Positions 38,101-47,601 are shown, numbered from the stretch's first letter. The stretch is DNA of 64,000 nucleotides from VAZQ01 sp963725065 (GCA_963725065.1 CAVRXD010000024.1:248001-312000); one strand, 5' to 3'. The notes: generated by a model from the letters alone, not told the origin. Translations and numbers: made by a program.

Positions 38101-39033
38101 ATGATCACGCTTCGGCAACTGCGTTATTTCAATGCGCTGGCCCGTCAGGGCCACTTCGGGCGCGCAGCAGAAGCATGTGCGATCTCGCAACCGGCTTTGT
38201 CGATGCAGATCAAGGATCTGGAGGACGCGCTGGGCGGTGTGCTGCTGGAGAGAAGCCCGCGGCAGGTCGCGCTCACCACGTTCGGAGAAGAGGCCGCCCC
38301 ACGCGTCCGCGACATCCTGCGCCTGGTCGATGAACTGGAAGACCTCGCGCGCGCGTCGCGCGACCGGCTCGCGGGCCGGCTGCGCATCGGCATGATCCCA
38401 ACGATTGCGCCCTATCTGCTGCCTGAGGTCATCGGCAACCTCACGCGCATGCATCCCGAGCTCGACATTCATGTCCGTGAGACGCTAACGCCGAAGCTGA
38501 TTGAAGAGCTCGCAGACGGACGGCTCGACACGGCAATTGTTGCTTTGCCGGTGTCCGAACCTTCGCTGGTCGAGGTCGCGCTGTTCTCGGAACACTTCCT
38601 ACTGGTCCGGCCGGGCGAAGATGAGGGTAAGCCGGTGCCCAGCAGCAAAATGCTGCGCACGATGAGGTTGCTTCTATTGGAAGAGGGGCACTGTTTTCGC
38701 GACCAAGCCCTGTCGTTCTGCAACATGCAATCGTCGCCGCCACGGGAGGTGCTGGACGCGAGCTCGCTGTCGACACTTGTTCAAATGGTCAGCGCCGGCA
38801 TCGGCGTCACCTTGATCCCGGAAATGGCCGTGGCGGTAGAGACACGCTCGGCGTCGGTGTCAGTCACTCGCTTCAAGAATCCGCAGCCCTCGCGAACCAT
38901 CGGCATGGTCTGGCGCAAGACAAGTCCCCTGGCCGGACAACTCATGCAATTTTCCGAGGTGGTTCGTCTCTCTGCCGACGCGTTGCGCAAGCAGCACAAG
39001 CCAGAATCGGAATCACGCAATCGCCGGACTTAA
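38101..39033 (+). CDS. oxyR: Hydrogen-peroxide-sensing LysR regulator
   Basis: A 310-residue LysR protein with an N-terminal helix-turn-helix (about 4-60) and a peroxide-sensing regulatory domain. The redox pair is Cys198 and Cys207 in GHCFRDQALSFC, matching the E. coli Cys199/Cys208 disulfide switch and its spacing. Oxidation would activate katG, the divergent neighbour. No Shine-Dalgarno precedes the ATG, which fits the proposed leaderless transcript. Confidence 0.95.
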   Translation: MITLRQLRYFNALARQGHFGRAAEACAISQPALSMQIKDLEDALGGVLLERSPRQVALTTFGEEAAPRVRDILRLVDELEDLARASRDRLAGRLRIGMIPTIAPYLLPEVIGNLTRMHPELDIHVRETLTPKLIEELADGRLDTAIVALPVSEPSLVEVALFSEHFLLVRPGEDEGKPVPSSKMLRTMRLLLLEEGHCFRDQALSFCNMQSSPPREVLDASSLSTLVQMVSAGIGVTLIPEMAVAVETRSASVSVTRFKNPQPSRTIGMVWRKTSPLAGQLMQFSEVVRLSADALRKQHKPESESRNRRT

Positions 39034-39387
39034 CGGCACTCCGGCGGGGGATATTCTCCACGGAGCCGCGGTCCGATCGCCCCATCAGCACCCGTTGGCA
39101 GGGCCCGCTGACAGGCCGCATATGGGCCAATCGGGAACATTTCTGACCAGGGACATGCCAGTTGCGTCGTGCCTCACCCGGACCCTTCACGGCGTGAGGT
39201 GAGAGCACGGTCTGAGTCGCGTGCGCAGGTTGGAGACAGGCCGATGCGTTGCGCACGGGCAACACGTTCGGGAAATCGTACGACCCGCAGCTTTCGTCCT
39301 TGCGCGGCCACATCTTGATTCCACAGTCCGCACTGTCGCGCGCTTGGCTGTGCGTGTGGATGGCTCAGGGGGAGCCGGGGGGGCATC
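39034..39387. other. Gene-free stretch
   Basis: About 350 bases between oxyR and the peptidase gene. No gene, strong hairpin or promoter pair was recognised. A G-rich run lies just before the ATG at 39388. Confidence 0.45.
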
Positions 39388-40473
39388 ATGAGTCCGCGTC
39401 GATTTTCGACTTGGGCGGCGTTGTGCGGAACCGTCGTTTTCGCCGGTTGGGCCGTGGCAGGGTTTGCCGAGTTCGGTTCGTCCGGCACCGAGGATACCGA
39501 TGCAGCGCCAATTGCCGATGGCCGTGCTGCAGGCGTCGCCAATGCGGCGATGGCGGCGGTCGTTTTGCCCGGCACGTGGCGGGAGCCATTGCTCGAAGAA
39601 TTGCCCGTGGAAGTGGCGACGTTGAACACGCCCGATCCGGTGCAAGACGAGCCCCGCGAGGCGGTGCCCAGCACCGAGCCTCTCGACGAGTGCCTGGTGG
39701 TGGAGATCTGCATCGATGACTATCTGTTTACGCTGTATGAGCGGACCCAGAAGGTCGATGCCAACAAGATCGTGGACCGGAAGAAGGTCACAGTTAAGAA
39801 GAACGGCAAGACACGGACCGTCGTCAAAAGCTTTACCAAGGTCGTCGACCAGGACTTCACGTGGAAGGATCCCAAGGCGGCGGATCGAGCCGGCATGTCG
39901 ATGAAGGACTACGTCATCGGCGGCATGGATGCGCGATTCAAGGTGAAGCTGTTTCGCGCTCTTCGCGCGATGGACGACGCCGGGCTTGAGCCCGGCATCA
40001 CGAGCGCATTCCGCGATGACTACCGGCAGTCGATCGCCAGCGGGCTGAAGGCCGCGAGCAACCGCTCCTATCACGGCGGCAGCTTGCGCGGCGGCTATGG
40101 CCACGGGCTTGCGGCCGACATCGTGAGCGTCAAGGGCGCGACGCGCGGGCAGCGATGGATTTCTACTGAAATCTTGTGGAAATGGGTCGACGCGCACGGC
40201 GAGGAGTATGGCGTCGGGCGCCCCTATCTCGATCGGGATCCGCCGCACGTAGGGCCGATCGACGGCAAGGAATATGTCGACAAACGCCTCGGGGGGAAGG
40301 CGCGACAGGCAAAATCGGACACTGCTGGCCCGCGCCCGAAGCCCGAGAATCTCGACGGACCGACGATTCTCGCGGCGTGTCGGCTTCACCTTCGGCTCGG
40401 AAGGTCTTGGTGCACGCTAACTGACGCGATGTGCCACGAGATGTGCCACGAGAAGTGCCAAGAGACGGCGTGA
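39388..40473 (+). CDS. Exported M15-like peptidase (VanY/D-Ala-D-Ala carboxypeptidase fold)
   Basis: A 361-residue protein with a signal peptide (about 1-27), a low-complexity linker, and a C-terminal zinc peptidase-like domain. Zinc ligands are suggested by SYHGGSLRGGYGHGLAADIV (His and Asp of the HxxxxxxD motif region) and the later His in RDPPHVGP. A cell-wall role is likely. The last 40 residues look unlike the rest and end in a tandem MCHE, MCHE, KCQE encoded by three 12-base units (40429-40464). A late frameshift could have produced this tail. Confidence 0.65.
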   Translation: MSPRRFSTWAALCGTVVFAGWAVAGFAEFGSSGTEDTDAAPIADGRAAGVANAAMAAVVLPGTWREPLLEELPVEVATLNTPDPVQDEPREAVPSTEPLDECLVVEICIDDYLFTLYERTQKVDANKIVDRKKVTVKKNGKTRTVVKSFTKVVDQDFTWKDPKAADRAGMSMKDYVIGGMDARFKVKLFRALRAMDDAGLEPGITSAFRDDYRQSIASGLKAASNRSYHGGSLRGGYGHGLAADIVSVKGATRGQRWISTEILWKWVDAHGEEYGVGRPYLDRDPPHVGPIDGKEYVDKRLGGKARQAKSDTAGPRPKPENLDGPTILAACRLHLRLGRSWCTLTDAMCHEMCHEKCQETA

Positions 40474-40580
40474 CCGGCGGTCGCGCGCAAAAGAGGCAGT
40501 CGTCTCAATTGCGACAGCCGTCGGGATCATGTTCTGGCTGATACGCTTTGCTCGCCGTCCGCCGCTCGCGAGTCCGCACC

Positions 40581-41886
40581 ATGAAATCTGCCGGGATTTG
40601 CCTCGCACTCTTGGTCGTGCTCGCGCCTTGCGCTTGCTTGGCACAGGGTGCGGAGCAGAAGCCATCGCCAATCGATGACGCCAATCGGCTCTTCCAAACC
40701 GGGGAGTTTGCCCAGGCGGGCGAACGATACGCCCGAATCGCCGCTGACCAACCCGACGAACTATTCGGCCATTCTCCAACTGGGTCGGATCGCGCTGCTT
40801 TCCAACCGGCTCGACGACGCCAGGACCTGGCTGGAAAGGGCCATCGCCCTGCGACCCGATGACCCCGACCCCAAGGTCATGCTCGCCGAGGCGTATTATC
40901 GCCGCGACGATTTCGAACAGGCGGCGGCGGCGCTTGATGGCGTCGACGTGAGTTCGAACCCGTTGGTCATCTCACAGTATCCGACGCTGAATGTTGCGAA
41001 GTTGCAGAGCTTCAAAGGCCAGACGCCTTACGAGGTGCGCGGCGATGGGCAAAGTACGCGGCTGAAATTTCTGCGGACAGACCCGCTGCCCTTGGTCAGC
41101 GTGCGCGTGAACGGGGGCGACGAGGTCACTTTTTTCATCGACACCGGCGGCTCGGAGGTGGCGCTCGACACGGAATTCGCCCGGGAGCTTGGCGTCCCGC
41201 AATTCGGGACGGTGCAAGGCACTTTTTCCGGTGGCCAGCACACCGAGGTTCAGCAAGGGCGGATCGAATCCCTCACGGTCGGCGACTGGACGGTACGGAA
41301 TCTGCCCGTTGCGATGCTGCCCCTGCGCCAGCTCTCGCAAAGCCTTGGCGCAAAGCGGATCGACGGTATCATCGGGACTACGCTCTTCTACCATTTCCTT
41401 GCGACCCTCGATTTCCCGCGCGGCGAGCTCGTGCTCCGTCGGAAAAACGCGGCCAACCTGCAGGCGTTTATGGCGTCCGCGGGCAAGAGCGTGGCGGTTC
41501 CTTTCTGGATCGCAAGCGACCATTTCATGGTGGGCTGGGGTCGCGTGGAGGCGCTTCCGCCGACGCTGCTCTTCGTCGACACCGGGCTGTCCGGGGCGGG
41601 AGTCAAACTGGCGGAGTCGGTGATCAAGGAAGCCGGCATCAAGCTGGAGGAGAACAAAGCCTCAGCGGGGACGGGCGGCGGCGGGACGTTGAAGATCGTG
41701 CCCTACGTCGTGCGGCGCCTTTCGTTCGGTCAAGTGCAGGAAGAGAACGTCCCAGGGCTGTACGATGGGCCGTTCCCCTGGGAGAACATGTTTGGCTTCC
41801 ACCTCGCGGGCATGGTCGGGCACGATTTTTTCAAGCCTTATGCAGTGACCTTCGATTTTGAGAATATGAAGATCTTCTTGCAGTAG
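40581..41886 (+). pseudogene. Exported TPR/retropepsin-like aspartic protease, frameshifted
   Basis: ATG 40581 opens a signal peptide (MKSAGICLALLVVLAPCACLAQ) and a TPR-like helix pair, but the frame is lost at about 40758. The rest continues one frame over with two more TPR-like helices (NRLDDARTWLERAIALRPDD) and two retropepsin-like halves: FFIDTGGSEVALD and LLFVDTGLSGAG, each with a catalytic-type DTG. Deleting one A of the AA at 40759-40760 joins the two parts as PDDYSAILQLG. An uninterrupted protein would be about 435 residues. Either the gene has decayed or one base is spurious. Downstream-only translation from 40648 would lack the export signal. Confidence 0.75.
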
Positions 41887-41921
41887 GAGCTCCGATACGG
41901 TGGCCGCGCAACCGCGGCGAG

Positions 41922-42332
41922 CTACTTGTTTTCAACAACTGCAATCGCCTCGACCTCGACCAGAAAATCCGGATGTGAGAGGCGGCGCACCTCGACGGTG
42001 GTGCTGGTCGGCAGCGCGGCGAAATATTCCATGCGCACGCCGACATGCTTGAAGAATTCGTCGATGTCGGTGGTGAAGGTCTGGGTGCGGACGAGATCGG
42101 CGAGCGTCGCGCCTGCGGCCGCGAGCGCCGCCTTCAGGTTCTCGCCGACCTGGCGGATCTGGGCGCCCATGTCTCCCTTGCCGACGATCTCGCCGGCCTG
42201 GTTGCGGGCGAGCAAGCCCGAGACGAAGACGAGCTTTCCCGCGACGACGGTCACGACAGGCGAATAGAGCACGTGCCCGCCGACAACGCGCTTCGACAAT
42301 GCTTCGGGAAACAGGTTCTGGCGTTCGATCAT
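41922..42332 (-). CDS. RidA-family protein lacking the catalytic arginine
   Basis: A 136-residue RidA/YjgF/UK114 trimer-forming protein (GKLVFVSGLLARNQAGEIVG; VEVEAIAVV at the end). In imine-hydrolysing RidA the motif PARSTVEV holds the key arginine; here it reads PTSTTVEV, so that arginine is a serine and standard imine deaminase activity is unlikely. ATG 42332 follows GAGGAG at a good distance and is preferred to GTG 42347. It is encoded downstream of, and in the same direction as, the LysR gene at 42381. Confidence 0.85.
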   Translation of the reverse strand: MIERQNLFPEALSKRVVGGHVLYSPVVTVVAGKLVFVSGLLARNQAGEIVGKGDMGAQIRQVGENLKAALAAAGATLADLVRTQTFTTDIDEFFKHVGVRMEYFAALPTSTTVEVRRLSHPDFLVEVEAIAVVENK

Positions 42333-42380
42333 CCGACTGCTCCTCACAACGATATGACAGTGAACCGCGGCGTCGCCCTC

Positions 42381-43328
42381 TCAGCGTGCCTTGGCCGTCC
42401 CTCCGACGTGGATGCCGCGGTCCCAAGCGGGGGACTTTCCGAAGCGTTCGACGAGGAAATCGACCAGGGTCCGGATCTTCGGCGTGAGCTGGCGATCGGC
42501 GATGAAGTAGGCGGTCAGGCTGCTGCCGAACGTCCCATGCGCGGTCCAGTCCGGCAATACCCGCACCAGCGCTCCGGTTTTCAGGTCCTGCCACATGGCG
42601 AATGTGGGCAGCAGCGCCAGCCCGAGCCCGCGCACCGCGGCGTCGCGCACGGCCTCGCTGTTGTTGGCGCGGAAATTTCCGTTGACCGTGACGCGCGTCG
42701 TCTCGCCCTTGCGGGACAGGGTCCAGGCATCGCCGCGCACGGCGGCGGAGGCGTAGAAGATGCAGTTGTGCGTGCGCAGATCATCGGGCTCGCGGGGCGC
42801 CGCGAACTTCTGCAAATAGCCCGGCGCCGCGCAAACCGCCCACCGGATCGGGGCGATATCGCGCCGGATCAGGTTGGCGGGGGTGAGGGGGGAGGATTGG
42901 ATCGCGATGTCGAAGCGCTCTTCGACCAGGTCGACCAGCCGATCGCTCAAAACGAGGTCGATCGCGACATCGGGATGGCGGGTGAGATATTCCGGCAGGA
43001 TCGGCACCAGGTGCAGCCGTCCGAATGCCGACGGCGCGCTGACGCGCAGCAACCCCTTCGGACGGCTGACGAACCGCTGCACGGAGAGCTCGCTGGCCTC
43101 CACTTCTGCCGCGATCCGTGCACAATGGGCATAGGCGGCGTGCCCCGGCTCGGTGAGGCTGAGCTTGCGCGTGGTGCGGTTGAGCAGGCGCGCGCCGAGG
43201 GCCTGCTCGAGGCGGGTGACATGCTTGCTGGCGGCAGAGCGCGAAATACCGAGCCTGCGCGCGGTCAGTGAAAAGCTTCTCAGCTCCACGACCTTGGCAA
43301 AGACCAGCATGTCCAACGGATTATGCAA
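42381..43328 (-). CDS. LysR-family regulator (DmlR/AaeR-like)
   Basis: A 315-residue LysR protein: helix-turn-helix at about 4-62 (MLVFAKVVELRSFSLTARRLGISRSAASKH) and an effector domain with the RGLGLALLPTFAMW signature of this subgroup. It is divergent from the RidA/ABC/hydrolase genes starting at 43496, so it most likely controls them. A candidate operator dyad (43351-43374) lies between. Confidence 0.88.
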   Translation of the reverse strand: MHNPLDMLVFAKVVELRSFSLTARRLGISRSAASKHVTRLEQALGARLLNRTTRKLSLTEPGHAAYAHCARIAAEVEASELSVQRFVSRPKGLLRVSAPSAFGRLHLVPILPEYLTRHPDVAIDLVLSDRLVDLVEERFDIAIQSSPLTPANLIRRDIAPIRWAVCAAPGYLQKFAAPREPDDLRTHNCIFYASAAVRGDAWTLSRKGETTRVTVNGNFRANNSEAVRDAAVRGLGLALLPTFAMWQDLKTGALVRVLPDWTAHGTFGSSLTAYFIADRQLTPKIRTLVDFLVERFGKSPAWDRGIHVGGTAKAR

Positions 43329-43350
43329 CGCTCGCTCGCGACGATTTGAT

Positions 43351-43374
43351 CGAATTTGGAAACAAACATATTCG
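43351..43374. promoter_or_regulatory. Candidate LysR operator dyad
   Basis: CGAAT (43351-43355) and ATTCG (43370-43374) form an inverted pair with a 14-base spacer, and the inner TTTG/CAAA partly extends it. It lies in the AT-rich gap between the divergent LysR and RidA genes, where LysR-type regulators usually bind. No binding consensus is known for this regulator. Confidence 0.4.
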
Positions 43375-43495
43375 AGTTTGACTTCTTATCAAGCGGGCCG
43401 TTTCGGCTGATGATCGGGGTGACGCTGGTTTGCATTTGATGCTTTCGGCGGCGAACGGGGTATCGCTCGCCCGATAGCGCGACAGGAGTGAACGC

Positions 43496-43930
43496 ATGAA
43501 GGTTGAGCCGATCCATCACGTGCCGATGCGGACGGAGTACAAGAGCCCATTCTCGGCGGCCTATTCGATCGAGGGCGGGCGGCTGATCTTCTTCTCGGGT
43601 TGTTGCACGGTCCCGACGTATCACAAGCATCCGCACGACCCCGACGACGAGCGGCAATGGCTGGCGGGCGACTTTCGCGAGCAGACCGAGCGCACCTTCG
43701 TCCACATCAAGGAGATTCTCGACGCCGCCGGCGCCAAGATGAAGGATGTCATGAAGCTGACGATCTTCACGACCCAGATGGACGGCCAGAACATCCTCAA
43801 CGAGATCTCGGCCCGCTATTTCGGCAATGAGAATCCGCCGGCACGCTCGCTCATCGGCGTCCCGACGCTGGCGCATCCGGGCATGCTGATCGAGATCGAG
43901 GGTGTTGCCGCGGCGCCCGCGAAGGCTTGA
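43496..43930 (+). CDS. RidA-family protein
   Basis: A 144-residue RidA-fold protein (GGRLIFFSGCCTVP; MKDVMKLTIFTT; NPPARSLIGVPTLAHP; MLIEIEGVAA). Unlike the neighbour at 41922 it keeps the PARS arginine. RidA proteins hydrolyse reactive imines or, as in RutC, assist breakdown of ureido compounds. It is read toward the ABC importer and the fumarylacetoacetase-fold hydrolase, and may share their pathway. Confidence 0.87.
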   Translation: MKVEPIHHVPMRTEYKSPFSAAYSIEGGRLIFFSGCCTVPTYHKHPHDPDDERQWLAGDFREQTERTFVHIKEILDAAGAKMKDVMKLTIFTTQMDGQNILNEISARYFGNENPPARSLIGVPTLAHPGMLIEIEGVAAAPAKA

Positions 43931-44125
43931 AGCCGCGACTATGACGCGAAGATGCCGGCCGATCACGGTACCGGCAGTGCTAGGATCGATACTCGCAACT
44001 ATCGGTCGGTGAATCCAAGAATGCAGTCGCTCTGGCGCTTGTCTTGCATGCGAGAGGGAAGGGCGGGCGCTCCGAATTGAGAATGCGCCAAACTGCCGTA
44101 CGGCAGGTTGCAACTGGAGAGACCC

Positions 44126-45193
44126 ATGACTGGCAAGCACGCTACTGGCACGCACGCTGCGCTCACACGTCGCACCTTGGTGGCGGCCGGCACCACCGGC
44201 GCCTTGGCGGGGCTGTGCGCTCCGTTCATCCGTCCTGCGCGCGCGGCGCCGACGGTGATCCGCTACGCCACCGGCGGCGGCATCGGCCCCAACGAGATGG
44301 AGACGGTCATCTATCTCGACTGGATGCAGAAGAACGTGCTCAAGGGCTACGGCAAGGATTACACCGTCGACATGACCTTCACCCGCGGCACGCCGGAAGC
44401 CGGCACGCTGCTCGCGGCCGGCCAAGCCGACATGGCGACGTTGTCGTTCGCGGTCTTTGCCACCTCCGTGATCAAGAACATCGTGCCCGGCGGCATGACC
44501 ATCGTATCCGACAACTACCAGGACGGCCGGGCCGGGTTTGCGCAGAACACGTTCTTCGTGCTCAAGGATTCACCCTTCACCTCGACGCAGGATCTCAAGG
44601 GCAAGAAGGTCGGCGTCAACGCCTTCGGCTCCGCCGTCGATCTGGCGTTGCGGGTCAAGCTCAAGAAAGACGGCATCGACCCGCGCAAGGATCTGACCAT
44701 CGTCGAGGTGGCCTTTCCCAACCAGGCCGCCGCCCTGCGCGAAAAGCGCATCGACGCCGGCATCCTGATCCTCCCGTTCATGAACGCCGAGATCCGCAAG
44801 GGCGACCTGCGCGGGCTCTTCACCGGCGGCGACGCATTCGGTCCCTATTCCGTGATCTTCCAGGTCGTCACCAACGATTTCCTGAAGAAGAATCCCGAAG
44901 CTGTGAAGTCATTCCTCGCCGACTACGTGCGCGGCTTGCACTGGTTCTACGATCCCGCCAACCGCAAGAAGGCGATCGAGATCACCGCGGAATTCACCAA
45001 ATCGCCGGCGGACGTGCTCGATTCCTATTTCATGACCGAGCGCGACTACTACCGCGATCGCAACGGCTGCGTCTCGGTCGGGACCATCCAGACGCCGATC
45101 GACGCGATGTTCAACGAGGGGCTGATCGACAAGCCGGTGAAGGTTTCGGAGTATCTCAACACGTCGTATCTGCCCTATCCTTGTTCGGCATGA
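44126..45193 (+). CDS. ABC importer substrate-binding protein (NMT1-like)
   Basis: A 355-residue receptor with a twin-arginine-like signal (TRRTLVAAGTTGALAG) cleaved near residue 36. The mature part has the NMT1-type layout (GTPEAGTLLAAGQADMATLS; DLKGKKVGVNAFGSAVDLAL). ATG 44126 follows GGAGAG. The stop overlaps the ATPase start (ATGA). First gene of a four-gene importer; Tat export would be unusual for this class and hints at early folding. The ligand is unknown. Confidence 0.88.
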   Translation: MTGKHATGTHAALTRRTLVAAGTTGALAGLCAPFIRPARAAPTVIRYATGGGIGPNEMETVIYLDWMQKNVLKGYGKDYTVDMTFTRGTPEAGTLLAAGQADMATLSFAVFATSVIKNIVPGGMTIVSDNYQDGRAGFAQNTFFVLKDSPFTSTQDLKGKKVGVNAFGSAVDLALRVKLKKDGIDPRKDLTIVEVAFPNQAAALREKRIDAGILILPFMNAEIRKGDLRGLFTGGDAFGPYSVIFQVVTNDFLKKNPEAVKSFLADYVRGLHWFYDPANRKKAIEITAEFTKSPADVLDSYFMTERDYYRDRNGCVSVGTIQTPIDAMFNEGLIDKPVKVSEYLNTSYLPYPCSA

Positions 45194-45990
45194 TCAGCAT
45201 ATGCGTCAAGAATCTGAATAAGCGCTACCGGGCCAGGGACGGCGACGTGCCGGCCCTAGCCGACGTCGACATCGAGGTCAGGGAAGGCGAGTTCGTCACC
45301 ATCGTCGGCCCCTCCGGCTGCGGCAAGAGCACGCTCCTTTATATCCTCGGCGGCTTCCTCGGCGCTGACGGCGGCACGATCGAGGTCAACGGCAAGGCGG
45401 TCACCGGCCCCGGGGTCGACCGCGGGATCGTGTTTCAGGAATACGCCCTGTTTCCGTGGCTGACCGTGGCACAGAACATCCGCTACGGCCTTGAAATGAG
45501 TGGGACGTCCGCGAAGCAGTGCGAAGAGATCGTCGAACGCCTCGTCCGCACGATCGGCCTGCAAGGCTTCGAACATCGTTTTCCGCGCGAGCTGTCCGGC
45601 GGCATGAAGCAGCGTGTCGCGATCGCCCGCACGCTCGCCTACGATCCGAAAATCCTCCTGCTCGACGAGCCGTTCGGTGCGCTCGACGCCCTGACGCGGG
45701 AGGGGATGCAGGACGAGTTGCTGCGGCTGTGGCAGGCGACGCGCAAGACCGTTGTCATGGTCACCCACGACGTCAACGAAGCCGTCTACCTGTCCGGGCG
45801 CGTTCTGGTGATGTCGCAGCGGCCGGGACGGATCGTGCAGGAATTCCCGGTCACCATCGATCGCAGCGGCGAACGTGAAGTGACCGTCCTCAACGACGAT
45901 TTCAACCACTTGCGCAACGAAGTCTGGCTCTCCGTTCGCCGCCAAGCCGGGGCCAACGCCGGCGCGAGCGGGGCGGCGAGGGAGGCGTGA
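45190..45990 (+). CDS. ABC importer ATP-binding protein (NitT/TauT type)
   Basis: A 266-residue ATPase with Walker A GPSGCGKST at 40-48, signature LSGGMKQR, Walker B LLLDEPFGALD and switch histidine in VMVTHD. It begins inside the stop codon of the binding-protein gene, and its own stop overlaps the next permease start by one base. The same frame is open far upstream, but only as a shadow. Confidence 0.92.
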   Translation: MISICVKNLNKRYRARDGDVPALADVDIEVREGEFVTIVGPSGCGKSTLLYILGGFLGADGGTIEVNGKAVTGPGVDRGIVFQEYALFPWLTVAQNIRYGLEMSGTSAKQCEEIVERLVRTIGLQGFEHRFPRELSGGMKQRVAIARTLAYDPKILLLDEPFGALDALTREGMQDELLRLWQATRKTVVMVTHDVNEAVYLSGRVLVMSQRPGRIVQEFPVTIDRSGEREVTVLNDDFNHLRNEVWLSVRRQAGANAGASGAAREA

Positions 45991-46814
45991 TGGCCGTATC
46001 GGTTGCGCCGCGCACGGGGTGGTCGGGCGGTTCGTACCCGAACTGGCTGCGCGCGGCCGGACGCTACCTGCCGATCGCGATCGTCGTCGTGGTCTGGCAG
46101 CTCGTGGTCGAGCTCGACCTGGTCGATCGTGCATTCCTGCCGTCCTTCGGCGAGACGGTGCGGGCGCTGTGGGAGATGACCCGCAACGGCGAGATCGTGG
46201 TCAATCTCCTCGTGTCCCTCTACCGCGCGCTCGGCGGTCTCGTCATCGGCTCGGTCGTCGGCGTGGCGATCGGGTTGGCGATGGCGACCTCGCGCCGCGC
46301 CGACCAGTTCCTCGGGCCGCTGGTGGCGACGACCTATTCGCTGCCCAAGACATCGCTGGTGCCGTTGTTCATTCTCTGGTTCGGGATCGGCAATGTCACC
46401 AACATGCTGTCGGTCATGCTCGCCTGCCTTCTGCCCGTGATCGTGAGTACCTATCACGGCGTCAAAGCAGTGCCGCCGGTGATCGTGTGGAGCGCGCGCG
46501 CCATGGGAACGCCGCATCGCCTCATCCTGTGGCGCATTCTCCTGCCGAGCGCGTCGCTCTCGATCTTCACCGGAATCCGCATCGCGCTCGGATTCTGCTT
46601 CGTGCTCACGATCTCCGCCGAGATGATCGCCTCCCGGACCGGGATCGGGAAGCTCATCTTCTTCTACGGGGAGAGCGGCGCGTATGCCTACATGTTCGGT
46701 GGCCTGCTGGCGATCGTGATCGTGGCCTATGCCGCCGACCGGGCGCTGCTGGCGGCGATGCATTACCTTCTGCGCTGGCACGATTCCATTCACGCGGCAC
46801 ATGCCGGTGGCTGA
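45990..46814 (+). CDS. ABC importer permease (NitT/TauT type)
   Basis: A 274-residue membrane protein with about six helices; the coupling segment is GTPHRLILWRILLPSASLSIFTG. ATG 45990 is preceded by GGAGG and shares one base with the ATPase stop (TGATG); an in-frame GTG three bases earlier is the alternative. It overlaps the second permease gene by 14 bases, and the two would form a heterodimeric channel. Confidence 0.9.
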   Translation: MAVSVAPRTGWSGGSYPNWLRAAGRYLPIAIVVVVWQLVVELDLVDRAFLPSFGETVRALWEMTRNGEIVVNLLVSLYRALGGLVIGSVVGVAIGLAMATSRRADQFLGPLVATTYSLPKTSLVPLFILWFGIGNVTNMLSVMLACLLPVIVSTYHGVKAVPPVIVWSARAMGTPHRLILWRILLPSASLSIFTGIRIALGFCFVLTISAEMIASRTGIGKLIFFYGESGAYAYMFGGLLAIVIVAYAADRALLAAMHYLLRWHDSIHAAHAGG

Positions 46815-47601
46815 GCGCGCGCACGCGGCACGCGGAGTGCTCGACGCCCTGTGGGCGGCGCTGCGCTACTGCTATCCGCTGCTGCTGGTCCTCCTGCTGT
46901 GGGAACTGGTGGCGCGCGCCGGCCTGGTCCGGCCGCTGTTCCTGCCGACCGTCACCACGGTGCTCGAGCAGTTCTGGGTCCTGCTGTTCGAGGGCGAGAT
47001 CGTGGCGCCGCTGCTGGTGAGCCTCTATCGCGCCTTCGCCGGGCTCGCGCTTGCGGTGGTCTTCGGCGTGCTCGCCGGCCTGTGGATGGCGCGGTCGAAA
47101 TGGGCGCATTGGGCGCTCGATCCGCTGGTGTCGCTCGGCTTTCCGGCGCCCAAGATCGCGTTCGTGCCGATCTTCATCCTGTGGTTCGGTATCGACCATC
47201 TGTCGAAGATCCTGCTGGTCGCCTTCACCTGCGTCTTCCCGATGATCGTCGCGACCTATCACGGTGCGGCAGCCGTGAGCCGCACGGTGATCTGGTCGGC
47301 GGAGGCAATGGGTACGTCCGAGCGCAAGCTGCTATCCCGGATCATCTTTCCCGCCGCGCAGCCCTATATCTTCAGCGGCGTGCGGGTGACCGTGCCGGTC
47401 GCGCTGATCATCGCGTTCACCGCCGAGATGATCGCCGGCGGCGGCGGGGTCGGCGCAGCGCTCATGTTCGCGCAGCGTTTCTTCCAGACGCCGACCGTCT
47501 TCGTCTACATCCTGGTCATGCTGGCGACGGGCCTCGTCCTCGACCTCGTGATACTGCGCCTTCGGCATTGGCTCATCCCGTGGGACGACGAGGCGGTCTG
47601 A
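46801..47601 (+). CDS. ABC importer permease (NitT/TauT type)
   Basis: A 266-residue membrane protein starting MPVAERAHAARGV, with six or so helices and the coupling segment SERKLLSRIIFPAAQPYIFSG. It overlaps the first permease gene by 14 bases. Both permeases keep the usual ATPase-contact loop, so both appear functional. The hydrolase gene follows after 35 bases. Confidence 0.9.
   Translation: MPVAERAHAARGVLDALWAALRYCYPLLLVLLLWELVARAGLVRPLFLPTVTTVLEQFWVLLFEGEIVAPLLVSLYRAFAGLALAVVFGVLAGLWMARSKWAHWALDPLVSLGFPAPKIAFVPIFILWFGIDHLSKILLVAFTCVFPMIVATYHGAAAVSRTVIWSAEAMGTSERKLLSRIIFPAAQPYIFSGVRVTVPVALIIAFTAEMIAGGGGVGAALMFAQRFFQTPTVFVYILVMLATGLVLDLVILRLRHWLIPWDDEAV

Noticed and set aside
40429..40464. 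Tandem repeat as a CRISPR or satellite remnant
   Set aside because: The units are contiguous 12-base in-frame copies at a gene end, without spacers, so local slippage is the simpler reading.
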